The notes beneath the pieces were generated by a model, which made no database searches, was not told where the DNA came from, and saw nothing but the letters and a program-made list of their open reading frames with translations. Shown piece by piece: positions 27,836 to 37,621 of a stretch of 64,000 bases of DNA; the stretch's first letter is position 1; each line of letters opens with the position of its first letter. Both the position numbers and the translations under genes were made by a program. The stretch covers positions 53,818-117,817 of the forward strand of contig NZ_AWQQ01000067.1 of the NCBI RefSeq assembly GCF_002607855.1, given 5' to 3'. The stretch is from Desulforamulus profundi (lineage in GTDB: Bacteria > Bacillota_B > Desulfotomaculia > Desulfotomaculales > Desulfotomaculaceae).

Positions 27836-28539
27836 ATGCTAAAAGTAGAAGATGTTCATGTATATTACGGCGCAATTCATGCCATCAAAGGCATTTCTCT
27901 GGAGGTTCCCCAGGGGCAAATCGTTACGTTGATCGGTGCCAACGGCGCGGGTAAAACATCCACCCTAAACACCATCTGCGGTTTTATCAAGCTAAAAGCG
28001 GCCGGATCATCTTTGAAGGCAAGGATATTACCGGCATGGCTACCCAGGAGATCGTTAAACTGGGGTTGACCCAGGTGCCGGAAGGACGCAGAATTTTTGC
28101 CAACATGCCGGTTTATGAAAATTTGGAACTGGGCGCCTTCCTTAATAAAAATAAAAAAGAAGTGGCGGAAGGCATTGAGAAAGTCTATAACCGGTTCCCC
28201 AGACTGCGGGAAAGAAAAAACCAGCTGGCGGGCAGCCTGTCCGGCGGCGAACAGCAAATGTTGGCCATGGGGCGGGCCCTCATGTCGAAACCCAGACTGC
28301 TGCTGCTGGATGAACCGTCCATGGGCTTGTCTCCCATTCTGGTTAAGGAGATCTTCTCCATTGTTAAAGAATTAAACGAGCAGGGCACGACCATTCTGCT
28401 GGTAGAGCAAAACGCCAAAATGGCGCTGTCCATCGCCCACAGGGGCTATGTGGTGGAAACAGGCCGCATCGTGCTGGCCGGGGATGCCAAGGAACTGCTG
28501 GAGTCACCGGAAGTGAAAAAGGCCTATCTGGGCGGCTAA
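27836..28539 (+). CDS. livF: LivF-type ABC ATPase 1 (frameshifted)
   Basis: This ATP-binding subunit of about 234 aa has IGANGAGKTSTLNTICG (Walker A), VPEGRRIFANMPVYENLELGA, SGGEQQMLAMGRALM (signature) and LLLLDEPSMGLSPI (Walker B). It begins directly after the livG stop. The frame breaks near 27992; restoring one C (AAG CCT AAA AGC) gives IKPKSGRIIFEGKDITG. The intergenic stretch 28540-28730 that follows shows no clear promoter. Confidence 0.92.
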
Positions 28540-28730
28540 ACAGCAGAGAGGGGATTCTTTTGTTCCCCGTTCTCCTGGGCAGTATCTGCTGATTGGCAGT
28601 ATGAATGTCAATTAATCGCACACGATATGACACTTGTTCATAAAAAGATTCAAAAATATGCAGGAATTTTTACTTCGGGTGTGAAATTTGTTAAACAGAA
28701 AAAATAAAAAGAACCTGGATGTGATGGGCT

Positions 28731-30478
28731 ATGGGGAGGTATCATACATTCTACCCAAGAGCCAGTGATTTGCACATTCTACCTGTCCAGGAAGTTGATG
28801 AGTCGGTTTCTGTAAAGGAAGGACAGAGGTTACTGCAATCGGGCCTTTTGGGTGGTTTACTGTTGCGTGTTAATGAACAATATATGGTTGTTTTATCCTC
28901 TGACTTAACATACGCTGAGGAAAGAGATCCTTTAAGCGCTGTTGCTCGGAGACCGGCTTTATTTATCCCGGAGGATTTAGCTTCGTCTGAACTGTTTAAA
29001 CAATGGATGAAAAGCCCGTCTTCGGTACCTGTCATTAAGAATGCTTCCAACAAACCGACAGGCATGCTTGATCCCTTGCATGCGGCCGGCGCGCTGCATG
29101 CCGAGTTGGTTAAAGTGAGAAGTTTTTTTGAAGCCGTCTTATGCCAGGTGAATGAAAGTGTCTGCGGCATTGATAAACTGCACCGGGTGGTTGTATGGAA
29201 CCCCAAAGCAGAGGAACTTTACGAGATAAAGTCGGAACAGATTCTTGCCGCGCGCATCGAAGACTTTTTCTCCAACCTGAGAGTCAGCAACTGCATGCAT
29301 GAAAAGAAAGAATTAAAGGGCCATTACCACCAGCCCTGTGACGGAACCCACGTTCTGATTAATTCAGCGCCGGTTATGGCAGAGGATAAGGTGATTGGCG
29401 GCCTGTCGGTGGAGAAGGATATTACCGAACTGGTCCAATTGAACCAGGAATTGACTAAAGCCAGTTCCCAGGTGAAATTATTGGAACAGGAGATACGCAA
29501 AATATCCGGTCTGGATTGCGCCTTTCGTAAGTTGATCGGGCGTAGCCAGGCCATGCAAAGTTTAATTGCCTTCGGCAAAAAGATCAGTACCACGGACGCC
29601 ACGGTCCTGTTAAGGGGCGAGAGCGGCACCGGGAAAGAACTGCTGGCCCGGGCCATTCACCAGAACAGTCCCCGCCACATGAATCCCTTTATCGTAGTGA
29701 ACTGCGGCGCCATTCCCAACAACCTCTTTGAGAGCGAACTTTTCGGTTATGAGGGAGGGGCCTTCACCGGGGCTGACCGTAAGGGCAAACCCGGCATGTT
29801 TGAGTTGGCCAACGGGGGCACCCTTTTCCTGGATGAAGTTGGCGAAATGCCCGTGGAAATGCAGGCCAAGCTGCTGCGGGTACTGCAGGAAGGAGTCTTT
29901 TACCGGGTGGGCGGTTCTGAGCCGGTCCAGGTCAACGTAAGGGTACTGGCAGCGACCCACCGGGATTTGGAGACCATGATCAGCCGCCGCCAGTTCAGGG
30001 AAGACCTGTATTACAGATTGAACGTGGTGTCGCTGGAAATTCCTCCCTGCGGGAACGACGGGAGGATATACCGGAACTGGTGCACCTGTTTTTACAGGAA
30101 TTCTGCCAAAAATATGATAAGTCCATTAAAAAGGTGGAGCCGGCGGTGATGACTTCCTTTTTGGATTACATCTGGCCGGGCAATGTGCGGGAGTTAAAAA
30201 ATGCCGTGGAACGGCTGGCGGTACTGACGGACGGGGATATCATTGACGAACAATCCCTGCCGGAGAACCTGCGCAGAAATACCTATATTTCTTTGGTGAC
30301 AAGTCCCGTCTCCCAGGGTAAACTGATGAATGTGGCGGTGGAAGCGGAAAAACAGCTGATCCTGAAGACCCTGCAGCAAGTCAGGGGAAACCGGTCGGAA
30401 GCCGCCAGAGTGCTGGGCATTCCCAGAAGCACACTTTATTATAAGCTGCGTCAGTTGGGCATTCCAGCCAAAGGATAA
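28731..30478 (+). CDS. Sigma-54-dependent activator with PAS domain 1 (frameshifted)
   Basis: This enhancer-binding protein of about 582 aa has an N-terminal region (about 1-125) that aligns loosely with the CBS-containing part of the paralogue at 35318, then a PAS domain ([22 protein letters not shown]), a short coiled linker, an AAA+ core with GESGTGKE (Walker A), GAFTGA (sigma-54 contact) and [12 protein letters not shown] (Walker B), and a Fis-type HTH ([20 protein letters not shown]). The frame breaks near 30046; one C restores [19 protein letters not shown]. It closes the first transporter module and probably activates nearby sigma-54 promoters. The start codon is weakly supported by Shine-Dalgarno sequence. 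Confidence 0.9.
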
Positions 30479-30564
30479 ATAACCTTTTTTAACAGGAGGT
30501 GAGTGTGTACCTTTCGTCAAATATTAACCAGTTAGGAAAAATAGAATGGAGGCAGAGTAGAGAG

Positions 30565-31763
30565 ATGAAAAGTGGTAAACTGTGGAAACTGTTATCCTTA
30601 TGGTTATCACCGCCATGCTGTTAACCGGCTGCAGCGGTGGCGGCGGCGAAGAGAAAAAGGCTGCTGAAGGGGATAAACCGGCCGCTGGTGGCGAAACGAT
30701 TAAGATCGGCTTCTTGGGCGCCAAAACCGGCAACCACGCAGCTTACGGCGTGGAAACCCTCAAAGGAATGCAAATGGCTGCCAAGGATATCAATGATGCA
30801 GGCGGTATCAACGGCAAAAAGATCGAAATTGTTGAAGAAGACCATGGCAGTAAGGTTTCCGAGGGAACGACCGTTACCCAGAAACTGATTACCCGGGACA
30901 AGGTTGTAGCCATCGTGGGTGACCCCACCACCGGTATTACCAAAGCCGCTGCGCCCATCGCACAGCAAAATAAAGTTGTACTGCTGTCCGCCGGCGCCGT
31001 GGGCACCGGTGTGGTTGAAATCGGCGAATACATTTTCCGTGACACCCTGCTGGACGCTGTGGCGGCTCCGGCCGTTACCAAATACCTCGGTGAAAAACTG
31101 GGCTGGAAAAAGGTCGCAGTGATCACCTCCATGAACAACGACTACAGTGTTGGCCTGACCAAGCTCTTTAAAGATGCTCTGGCCGCCAACAAGATGGAAA
31201 TCGTAGTTGAACAAAGCATCCAGGACGGCGATCAGAATTTCGCCGCACAAGTTACCGCCATTAAAGGCAAGAATCCCGACGGCATTATCTTCACCGGTTA
31301 CTACACCGAGGGCGGCCTGTTCATGAAGGAAGCCCGTAAGCAGGGCATGAAAGCCGTTATGGTAGGCGGCGACGGCCTGCTGTCCGATGTACTGATGAAG
31401 ATGGGCGGCGAAGCTGTGGAAGGCAGCATGGTTTACTGTGGTTTTGCTGCTGACGAAGCCAAAGCCGGCGAAAAGACCAAGAAGTTTATCGAAGCCTACA
31501 AAGCCGGCAACAACGGCGCTCTGCCCGATATGTTCTCTGCCCAGGGTTATGACGCTGTGATGCTGATTGCCGATGCCATCAAGGCTGCCGGCAGCGACGT
31601 GCCTGAAAAGTTCCGTGCTGAACTGGCCAAGACCAAGGATTGGATCGGTGTCTCCGGCACCATTACTTTCCAGGAAAACCGCGAACCCATCAAGAGCCCT
31701 GTCTACTTGCTGGAAGTTAAAGGCGGCAAGTTTGCTGTGAAGGATACTGTTGACGTAAAGTAA
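30565..31763 (+). CDS. livK: Branched-chain amino acid-type ABC substrate-binding lipoprotein 2 (frameshifted)
   Basis: This is the second HAAT-family binding lipoprotein, about 399 aa. Translation from ATG 30565 gives MKSGKLWKLLSL and, after restoring one C near 30596, MVITAMLLTGCSGGG, a proper lipobox; without this the signal peptide is split. Mature features include IKIGFLGAKTGNHAAYGVE, GDPTTGITKAAAPIAQQ and SAQGYDAVMLIADAI. It is only moderately similar to the first binding protein, so the two modules probably differ in ligand. Confidence 0.9.
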
Positions 31764-31790
31764 TTGGTCGTGTTCAATTAAATAGGAACG

Positions 31791-31827
31791 GGTTGCAGCC
31801 ATTCACGTTACGTAAATGGCTGCAACC
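31791..31827 (+). terminator. Hairpin between binding-protein gene 2 and livH 2
   Basis: GGTTGCAGCCATT (31791-31803) pairs perfectly with AATGGCTGCAACC (31815-31827). No T-run follows; position matches the hairpin of the first operon, suggesting mRNA processing or partial termination. Confidence 0.6.
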
Positions 31828-31863
31828 ATTGTTTAACTACCCCCGCCGGAAGGAGAAGATAGA

Positions 31864-32736
31864 ATGCTGTCGCAGCAGATATTGAACGGAATAACACTGG
31901 GTGCAACCTACGCTCTGATTGCCCTGGGCTATACCATGGTGTACGGTATCATTCAGTTAATTAACTTTGCCCACGGAGAAATTTATATGGTAGGGGCCTT
32001 CGTCGGGGTGTTGATGGTTACAGTGTTTCAACAGGGACTGCTGGTATCTTTGGGCGCCGCCATGCTGGCCTGTATGATCATGGGGGTTACCATTGAACGA
32101 ATTGCTTACCGTCCGCTGCGCCGCTCCACGCGCCTGGCTCCTTTAATTTCCGCCATCGGTGTCTCGATTTTTTTACAGACTCTGATGACGAAAATTAAGG
32201 GACCGCAGCCCGTTGCCTTTCCACCTGTCATCAATGACGCCCTTTACAAAATGGGCCCCGTTGAGATCAGTAAGGTGCAAATTATTATCTTAATCGTAGC
32301 CAGTTTGCTGATGGCTGCGCTCCATTTCATTGTCAAGTATGTGAAGATCGGCAAAGCCATGCGGGCAGCATCGGAAGATTACGATACCGCTGCCTTAATG
32401 GGCATTAACGTCAACCAGGTGATTTCATTTACTTTTGCCATCGGCTCCGCCCTGGCTGCGGCAGGTGGTGTGCTGGTGGGCATCTATTTTAACTCGGTAT
32501 CTCCTTTTATGGGCGTAACAGCCGGCCTCAAGGCCTTCTGTGCCGCCGTTTTGGGAGGGATTGGCAGCATCCCCGGGGCCATGTTGGGGGGACTTTTCCT
32601 GGGTGTGGCGGAAACCCTTGGTATTGCCGGCGGCTTTGATCTGTATAAGGACGCCATTGCCTTTACCTTGCTGATTATCGTATTGCTTTTCCGGCCCACC
32701 GGGCTGCTGGGACGACCAATCCAGAGGAAAGTGTAG
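31864..32736 (+). CDS. livH: LivH-type ABC permease 2
   Basis: This 290-aa permease is clearly paralogous to the one at 25225: LSQQILNGITLGATYALIAL, GYTMVYGIIQLINFAHGE and RAASEDYDTAALMGINVNQ. GGAAGGAG precedes the ATG. It is followed 10 nt later by livM. Confidence 0.95.
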   Translation: MLSQQILNGITLGATYALIALGYTMVYGIIQLINFAHGEIYMVGAFVGVLMVTVFQQGLLVSLGAAMLACMIMGVTIERIAYRPLRRSTRLAPLISAIGVSIFLQTLMTKIKGPQPVAFPPVINDALYKMGPVEISKVQIIILIVASLLMAALHFIVKYVKIGKAMRAASEDYDTAALMGINVNQVISFTFAIGSALAAAGGVLVGIYFNSVSPFMGVTAGLKAFCAAVLGGIGSIPGAMLGGLFLGVAETLGIAGGFDLYKDAIAFTLLIIVLLFRPTGLLGRPIQRKV

Positions 32737-32746
32737 GTAGATCGTC

Positions 32747-33645
32747 ATGGATAGCATTTTCAGCATGTTTTTAAATGACTACTATATCCAGGTACTGACA
32801 ATGCTGGGTATTTATCTGATTGGTGCCCTGGGGCTCAACCTGATCACCGGTGTCACCGGGCAGCTCTCCTTCGGGCATGCGGCTTTTTTAAGCATTGGCG
32901 CCTATACATCGGCTATTTTAAGTCTCAAACTTCATATGCCTTTGCCCTGGCAATTTTAGCCGGGGGTCTGATGGCAGGCCTCTGGGGGGTACTGTTGGGA
33001 TATCCCACCTTACGTTTAACCGGCGACTATTTGGGAATTGCTACCCTGGGTTTTGGTGAAATTGTTCGGGTTGTTTTCTTAAACATGTCAATTACCGGCG
33101 GTGCTTTAGGACTGGCGGGCATTCCCCGCAGCGCAACCTTAACCGCGGTATTATTCGTCGTCATTCTTACTGTCTGGGCGATGGTTCGATTGGAAAATTC
33201 TCGCTTTGGCCGTTCCCTGGTGGCGATTCGTGAGGATGAGATCGCCGCTGAGGCCATGGGCGTTAATATTACTACCACCAAGATTGCCGCATTTGCCATT
33301 GGCACATTCCTGGCGGGCATCAGTGGTGGACTGTATGCTCACTTGATCCAATACCTCAATCCCTCGGATTTTGGATTTATTAAGTCCTTTGAGTTCCTCA
33401 CCTTCATTGTACTGGGCGGATTGGGCAGCATTCCCGGCGTTATTCTTGGCACCAGCGTCCTCACCCTGGCGCCTGAGTTCCTACGGTTTATTGCCGATTA
33501 CCGGATGATGGTTTATGGTTTGCTGATGGTCTTTATGATGATCGTTCGTCCCAGAGGTTTGCTGGGCGGTGTGCAATTAAGCCGCCTCTTTGCCAAAAAG
33601 AAGGTCCAACAGACCGGTACTTCCGCCTGCGGCGGGGCCAACTGA
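32747..33645 (+). CDS. livM: LivM-type ABC permease 2 (frameshifted)
   Basis: This permease of about 299 aa shows LNLITGVTGQLSFGHAAFLSIGAY, LTGDYLGIATLGFGEIVR and IREDEIAAEAMGVN. The frame breaks near 32940: one base missing between CC and TTT restores HMPFALAILAGGLMAGL. The tail is cysteine-poor and ends in a short basic stretch. It overlaps the upstream in-frame extension of livG by one base. Confidence 0.92.
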
Positions 33646-33659
33646 TGGAGGTGAAGGAT

Positions 33660-34430
33660 ATGTCAAAGACAATTTTGGAACTGGACAGCGTTACCATACG
33701 TTTTGGTGGCCTGACTGCGGTGGACAGCGTGGACATGAAAATCGAGGAAGGCACCATCCGTGCCCTAATCGGTCCCAACGGAGCGGGCAAGAGTACCATC
33801 TTTAACTTGATTACCGGTATTTACCCCCCGACAGCCGGGGAAATTCGCTTTCTGGGAAACAAGATTAACGGCCTGAAATCCCACCTGATTACGGAAATGG
33901 GGATTGCCAGGACCTTTCAAAATATTCGTTTGTTCGGTGAAATGACCGTTTTGGACAACGTTAAAATCGGCACCCATTGCAGAACATGTTCCGGTTTTCT
34001 GGGGGCTCTTGTACGCAGCCCCAAGGTGAAGGCCGAGGAAAGGACCATTACGGAAACTTCCATGGAAGCCCTGAAACTGATGGAGCTGGATCACAAGGCA
34101 GACGAACTGGCCATGAACCTGCCCTATGGAGAACAGCGCCGCCTGGAAATTGCCCGGGCCCTGGCCAGCCGGCCCAAGCTGATCCTGCTGGACGAGCCTG
34201 CTGCGGGGATGAACCCGCAGGAAAAGCAAACCCTGATGAGCATGATTCGAAAGATACAGGCCATGGGCCTTACCATATTTTTGGTTGAGCACGATATGAA
34301 GTTTGTCATGAATTTGTCCGATCGTATTGCTGTTTTGGACTATGGCAGAAAAATTGCGGCAGGTTCCCCGGCGGAGGTCCAGCGGGACCCGGCAGTGATT
34401 GCCGCCTATTTGGGAAAGGAAGTGGTCTAG
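33660..34430 (+). CDS. livG: LivG-type ABC ATPase 2
   Basis: This 256-aa ATPase has GPNGAGKST (Walker A), LPYGEQRRLEIARA (signature), LILLDEPAAGMNP (Walker B) and LVEHD (H-loop). ATG 33660 lies 5-6 nt after GGAGGTGA; the upstream ATG 33645 precedes that site and is rejected. It is about 60 percent similar by eye to the first LivG. Confidence 0.95.
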   Translation: MSKTILELDSVTIRFGGLTAVDSVDMKIEEGTIRALIGPNGAGKSTIFNLITGIYPPTAGEIRFLGNKINGLKSHLITEMGIARTFQNIRLFGEMTVLDNVKIGTHCRTCSGFLGALVRSPKVKAEERTITETSMEALKLMELDHKADELAMNLPYGEQRRLEIARALASRPKLILLDEPAAGMNPQEKQTLMSMIRKIQAMGLTIFLVEHDMKFVMNLSDRIAVLDYGRKIAAGSPAEVQRDPAVIAAYLGKEVV

Positions 34431-34433
34431 CCC

Positions 34434-35141
34434 ATGCTGCTTGAAGTGAATGACCTGCATGTTTCCTATGGGGCTATCCGGGCGCTGAAAGGTGTTTCCT
34501 GCCAGGTAGGGGAAGGGGAAATTGTGGCGTTAATCGGCGCCAACGGCGCCGGAAAAACCACCACCCTGCGCACCATTTCCGGACTGATTCGCCCGCAAGG
34601 GGGCACCATTGTTTATAAAGGCCAACCCATCACCAAAATGCCCCCGCACCAACTCGTCAGTTTGGGAATTTGCCAGGTACCGGAGGGCCGCCGGGTGTTT
34701 ACCAGAATGACCGTTTTGGAAAACCTGGAAATGGGTGCCTACAGCCGCAAGGACAAAGCCAATGTAAAGACAGATATTCAAAAGGTATTTCAACGTTTCC
34801 CCAGGTTGGAGGAACGGAAAACCCAGCTGGCCGGCACCCTTTCCGGCGGGGAACAGCAAATGCTGGCCATGGGGCGGGCCCTAATGTCCAGACCTACGGT
34901 TTTGCTGATGGACGAACCTTCCATGGGGCTGGCTCCCATGCTGGTGCAAGAGATCTTTGCCATTATTAAAGAAATTAACCAGGCCGGCACCACCATTTTA
35001 CTGGTGGAGCAAAATGCCCACATGGCTTTATCCATTGCCAATAGAGCCTATGTATTGGAAACCGGTGAAATCGTGCTGTCGGGCCCGGCCAAGGAACTGG
35101 CCAATAATCCTGAAGTACAAAAGGCCTATTTGGGTGAATAA
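34434..35141 (+). CDS. livF: LivF-type ABC ATPase 2
   Basis: This 235-aa ATPase has GANGAGKTTTLRTISG, VPEGRRVFTRMTVLENLEMGA, LSGGEQQMLAMGRALM and LLMDEPSMGLAPM. It starts 3 nt after livG and ends the second transporter operon, followed by a terminator. Confidence 0.96.
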   Translation: MLLEVNDLHVSYGAIRALKGVSCQVGEGEIVALIGANGAGKTTTLRTISGLIRPQGGTIVYKGQPITKMPPHQLVSLGICQVPEGRRVFTRMTVLENLEMGAYSRKDKANVKTDIQKVFQRFPRLEERKTQLAGTLSGGEQQMLAMGRALMSRPTVLLMDEPSMGLAPMLVQEIFAIIKEINQAGTTILLVEQNAHMALSIANRAYVLETGEIVLSGPAKELANNPEVQKAYLGE

Positions 35142-35151
35142 TAAAGCGTAG

Positions 35152-35177
35152 AAAAGTAGGAATAAATCCTACTTTTT
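35152..35177 (+). terminator. Terminator after transporter operon 2
   Basis: AAAAGTAGGA pairs with TCCTACTTTT and ends in a T-run. A TGTATACA palindrome (35182-35189) follows directly. Confidence 0.85.
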
Positions 35178-35269
35178 GGCGTGTATACAATATTTTTTAT
35201 GCCGTTCTCTTTGCCTACAATTCAATCCGGGATGTCGTCAGGTTAAAGGTAATACTCTCCGGGAACATT

Positions 35270-35304
35270 TCTCACCTCGAACCTCTCACATCTCACTTCT
35301 CAAA
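35270..35304. repeat. Family A heptad repeat, single arm
   Basis: Reading the minus strand, AGAAGTG AGATGTG AGAGGTT CGAGGTG AGA occurs, the same unit as in the other family A copies, including the GTT ending of the third heptad. It lies immediately before the Shine-Dalgarno of the regulator gene. Confidence 0.7.
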
Positions 35305-35317
35305 TGAGGGTGATCAT

Positions 35318-37045
35318 ATGCACAAAGGATTTTTGACTGTCAAAGACATGCTGTATAAAGACCTTCTACCTGTTACTCCGGAGACGACCATTGGCGAGGT
35401 AAGGGAAAAAGGCATCCCGAACCGCCCTGTGGTGCTGGTCATAGAAGGGGACAGGTTGGTGGGGGTACTGCTCTGGAAGGATGTCATCAACCGGAAGTTG
35501 GAATCAGACGTTCCCGTCAAGCAAGTGATGAGAAGAGACTTTTCCTCGCTGGATGAAGAGGACCAGAACAGGGAAATCTTGGCTTTCTTACCGGAACTGC
35601 GCTACCACGCGCTGGTCTGCAGGAACAGCCAGGGCAACGTACTGGGGATTTTATCCTATGACCAGGTTTTTCACGACCTGGCCCTGCGGGTCTGTGAAAC
35701 CGAGGCGCGCATTAATGCGGTGGTGGAGACCGTTGACGAAGCCATCTGCATTGTTGACGGTTCGGACAGGGTGATTACCTGGAACAGCCGGGCGGAAGAG
35801 CTCTATGGCATCAAGGCCCAGGACATCGTGGGCAAACCCATTCACCAGTTCTTCTCCAACCTGGTTGTCACCAGAGTCAACAAAGATTGGCAGGAAATAC
35901 GCTCCCTGCACCACCAGCCGGTGGAAGGCACCCATGTACTCATCAACGCCACCCCTGTCCGGCTGGGACCAAAGGTAATCGGCGGGGTCACTGCGGAAAG
36001 AGATGTTACCGAAGTGGTCCAGCTCAACCAGAAATTAAACCAGGCCAGTTCCCAGGTGCAGCGTTTGGAAAACGAAATTCATAAAATATCCGCCGACAGA
36101 AATCCCTTTGCCTCCATCAAAGGGCATCACAAACGGTTGGTTGAGCTTACCAACGTGGCCAGAAAAGCGGCGTCCACCAGTGCCGTGGTCCTGCTGCGGG
36201 GAGAAAGCGGCACAGGCAAGGAACTGTTTGCCAAAGCCATCTATGAGGCCAGTCCCAGGGCGGATAAGAAATTTAACGTTATCAATTGCGCGGCCATCCC
36301 CCCGAGCCTGTTTGAGAGCGAAATGTTTGGCTATGAAAGCGGGGCCTTTACCGGGGCGGACAAGCGGGGCAAAATCGGCGTCTTTGAGATGACGGACGGC
36401 GGTACCCTTTTTATGGATGAAATTGGCGAACTACCCCTGGACATGCAGGTTAAACTTTTAAGGGTGCTGCAGGACGGTGTGTTCTTCCGGGTGGGCGGTT
36501 CCACGCCCGTCAAGGTTGATGTCAGAATCATCGCCGCCACCAACCGGTCTTTGGAAGAAATGATGGCCGAAGGCACCTTCCGGGAAGACCTTTATTATCG
36601 GTTAAATGTTGTTTCTTTGGAAATCCCGCCGCTCCGAGAAAGGCGGGAGGACATTCCAGAACTGGTCTATTTGTTCTTGCAGGAGTTCAGCCAGCTCTAT
36701 AACAAACACATCAGCAAGCTGGAACCGGGCGTTATGGCCACCTTCCTGGCCTATTCCTGGCCCGGCAATATCCGGCAGCTGAAAAATGTCATCGAGCGCA
36801 TGGTCATCCTCACAGAAGGGGACACCGTGCCGGAAAGCGCCATTCCCGACGCCTTGAAGATGACAACCCGCCAGGACCAGGTGACCGCCACCGTTGGTCT
36901 GGCTTCGGTGACTGAACAAACCGAACGGGAGTTGATCATCCGGACCTTAAAACAGGTCAACGGCAACCGGTCCGAAGCCGCCCGCATGCTGGGCATCCCC
37001 AGAAGTACCCTTTACTATAAAATGCACCAACTGGGTATCATGTAA
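35318..37045 (+). CDS. Sigma-54-dependent activator with CBS and PAS domains 2
   Basis: This 575-aa enhancer-binding protein has two N-terminal CBS motifs (about 5-125: VKDMLYKDLLPVTPETTIGE, VKQVMRRDFSSLDEED), a PAS domain (AICIVDGSDRVITWNSRAEELYG), an AAA+ core with [14 protein letters not shown] and GGTLFMDEIGEL, and a Fis HTH ([20 protein letters not shown]). The CBS-PAS-AAA-Fis layout resembles clostridial regulators of amino acid fermentation such as PrdR; this is resemblance of architecture, not proof of ligand. It is intact and sits 270 nt upstream of a sigma-54 promoter that drives the dehydrogenase operon, its most likely target. Confidence 0.94.
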   Translation: MHKGFLTVKDMLYKDLLPVTPETTIGEVREKGIPNRPVVLVIEGDRLVGVLLWKDVINRKLESDVPVKQVMRRDFSSLDEEDQNREILAFLPELRYHALVCRNSQGNVLGILSYDQVFHDLALRVCETEARINAVVETVDEAICIVDGSDRVITWNSRAEELYGIKAQDIVGKPIHQFFSNLVVTRVNKDWQEIRSLHHQPVEGTHVLINATPVRLGPKVIGGVTAERDVTEVVQLNQKLNQASSQVQRLENEIHKISADRNPFASIKGHHKRLVELTNVARKAASTSAVVLLRGESGTGKELFAKAIYEASPRADKKFNVINCAAIPPSLFESEMFGYESGAFTGADKRGKIGVFEMTDGGTLFMDEIGELPLDMQVKLLRVLQDGVFFRVGGSTPVKVDVRIIAATNRSLEEMMAEGTFREDLYYRLNVVSLEIPPLRERREDIPELVYLFLQEFSQLYNKHISKLEPGVMATFLAYSWPGNIRQLKNVIERMVILTEGDTVPESAIPDALKMTTRQDQVTATVGLASVTEQTERELIIRTLKQVNGNRSEAARMLGIPRSTLYYKMHQLGIM

Positions 37046-37128
37046 CCCCTGGAAGCACTGTACAGACAACTGTGTCCAATGCTACTACAGTATGTACAAA
37101 ATTCTAGACAATATAATCCGCTAGTCGG

Positions 37129-37155
37129 AAAAAACACGTGTAACACGTGTTTTTT
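37129..37155 (+). terminator. Terminator after regulator 2
   Basis: AAAAAACACGTG pairs perfectly with CACGTGTTTTTT across a 3-nt loop. Confidence 0.92.
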
Positions 37156-37158
37156 CTT

Positions 37159-37168
37159 TTGTATACAA
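37159..37168. promoter_or_regulatory. Candidate activator-binding palindrome TTGTATACAA
   Basis: This perfect 10-bp palindrome lies about 103 nt upstream of the sigma-54 -24 element, a usual distance for an enhancer site. Related sequences TGTATACAA (35182) and TTGTACACAA (23702) lie upstream of the second regulator and the first binding-protein gene. The factor is not known; one of the two Fis-type activators is the obvious candidate. Confidence 0.45.
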
Positions 37169-37270
37169 ACTTTTTTAAAAATTTAACCCATTCAAGAGTC
37201 CACTAATTGCAGGACTTGACGGTGGTTTGACAGGGTGTGTTGTACTCCTTTGGTGGATTTTTGTCTTTTT

Positions 37271-37286
37271 TGGCATCGATCTTGCA
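37271..37286 (+). promoter_or_regulatory. Sigma-54 promoter (-24/-12)
   Basis: TGGCATCGATCTTGCA matches the TGGCAC-N5-TTGCA consensus with the invariant GG and GC exactly 10 nt apart. It lies 30 nt before the start codon of the first dehydrogenase gene, so transcription would start about 37298. Confidence 0.85.
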
Positions 37287-37315
37287 ATATATACTCCAGG
37301 AGGAGGTATCGGCTC

Positions 37316-37621
37316 ATGCGTATAGATCGACATCCCATCTTGGACTTTACGACCGGAGACAAAGTAAAATTCACCTTCGAAGGCAGGGAACTGGAAGGCT
37401 ACGAGGGAGAAACCATTGCTGCGGCTCTCCATGCTGCAGGCATTCGCGTTATGCGGGAGAGCGGCCATTTACACCGTCCCAGAGGACTGTTTTGCAATAT
37501 CGGCAACTGTTCATCCTGTCTGATGGTGGTTAACGGCGAACCGAACGTCAGGATCTGTGTGGAACGCCTGCGTGAGGGAATGGTGGTTGAGACCCAGAAG
37601 GGGAAAGGTGAGCTAAAGTGA
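37316..37621 (+). CDS. (2Fe-2S)-binding subunit of flavin dehydrogenase (HcnA/SoxA-N type)
   Basis: This 101-aa protein has a plant-ferredoxin-like 2Fe-2S fold: a beta-grasp start (VKFTFEGRELEGYEGETIAAALHAAG) and cysteines in GLFCNIGNCSSCLMVV with a fourth in NVRICVERL. Homologues form the N-terminal domain of sarcosine oxidase alpha or stand alone as HcnA. AGGAGG precedes ATG 37316. It overlaps the next gene by 4 nt and is the first gene after the sigma-54 promoter. Confidence 0.9.
   Translation: MRIDRHPILDFTTGDKVKFTFEGRELEGYEGETIAAALHAAGIRVMRESGHLHRPRGLFCNIGNCSSCLMVVNGEPNVRICVERLREGMVVETQKGKGELK

Noticed and set aside
28540..28730. Sigma-54 promoter upstream of regulator 1
   Set aside because: TTGGCAGTATGAATGTC has GT instead of GC at the -12 position and poor flanks.
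30621..31802. 393-codon minus-strand frame opposite the second binding-protein gene
   Set aside because: It is a mirror of a typical HAAT binding protein; composition is odd (His/Phe/Gly-rich) and there is no Shine-Dalgarno.
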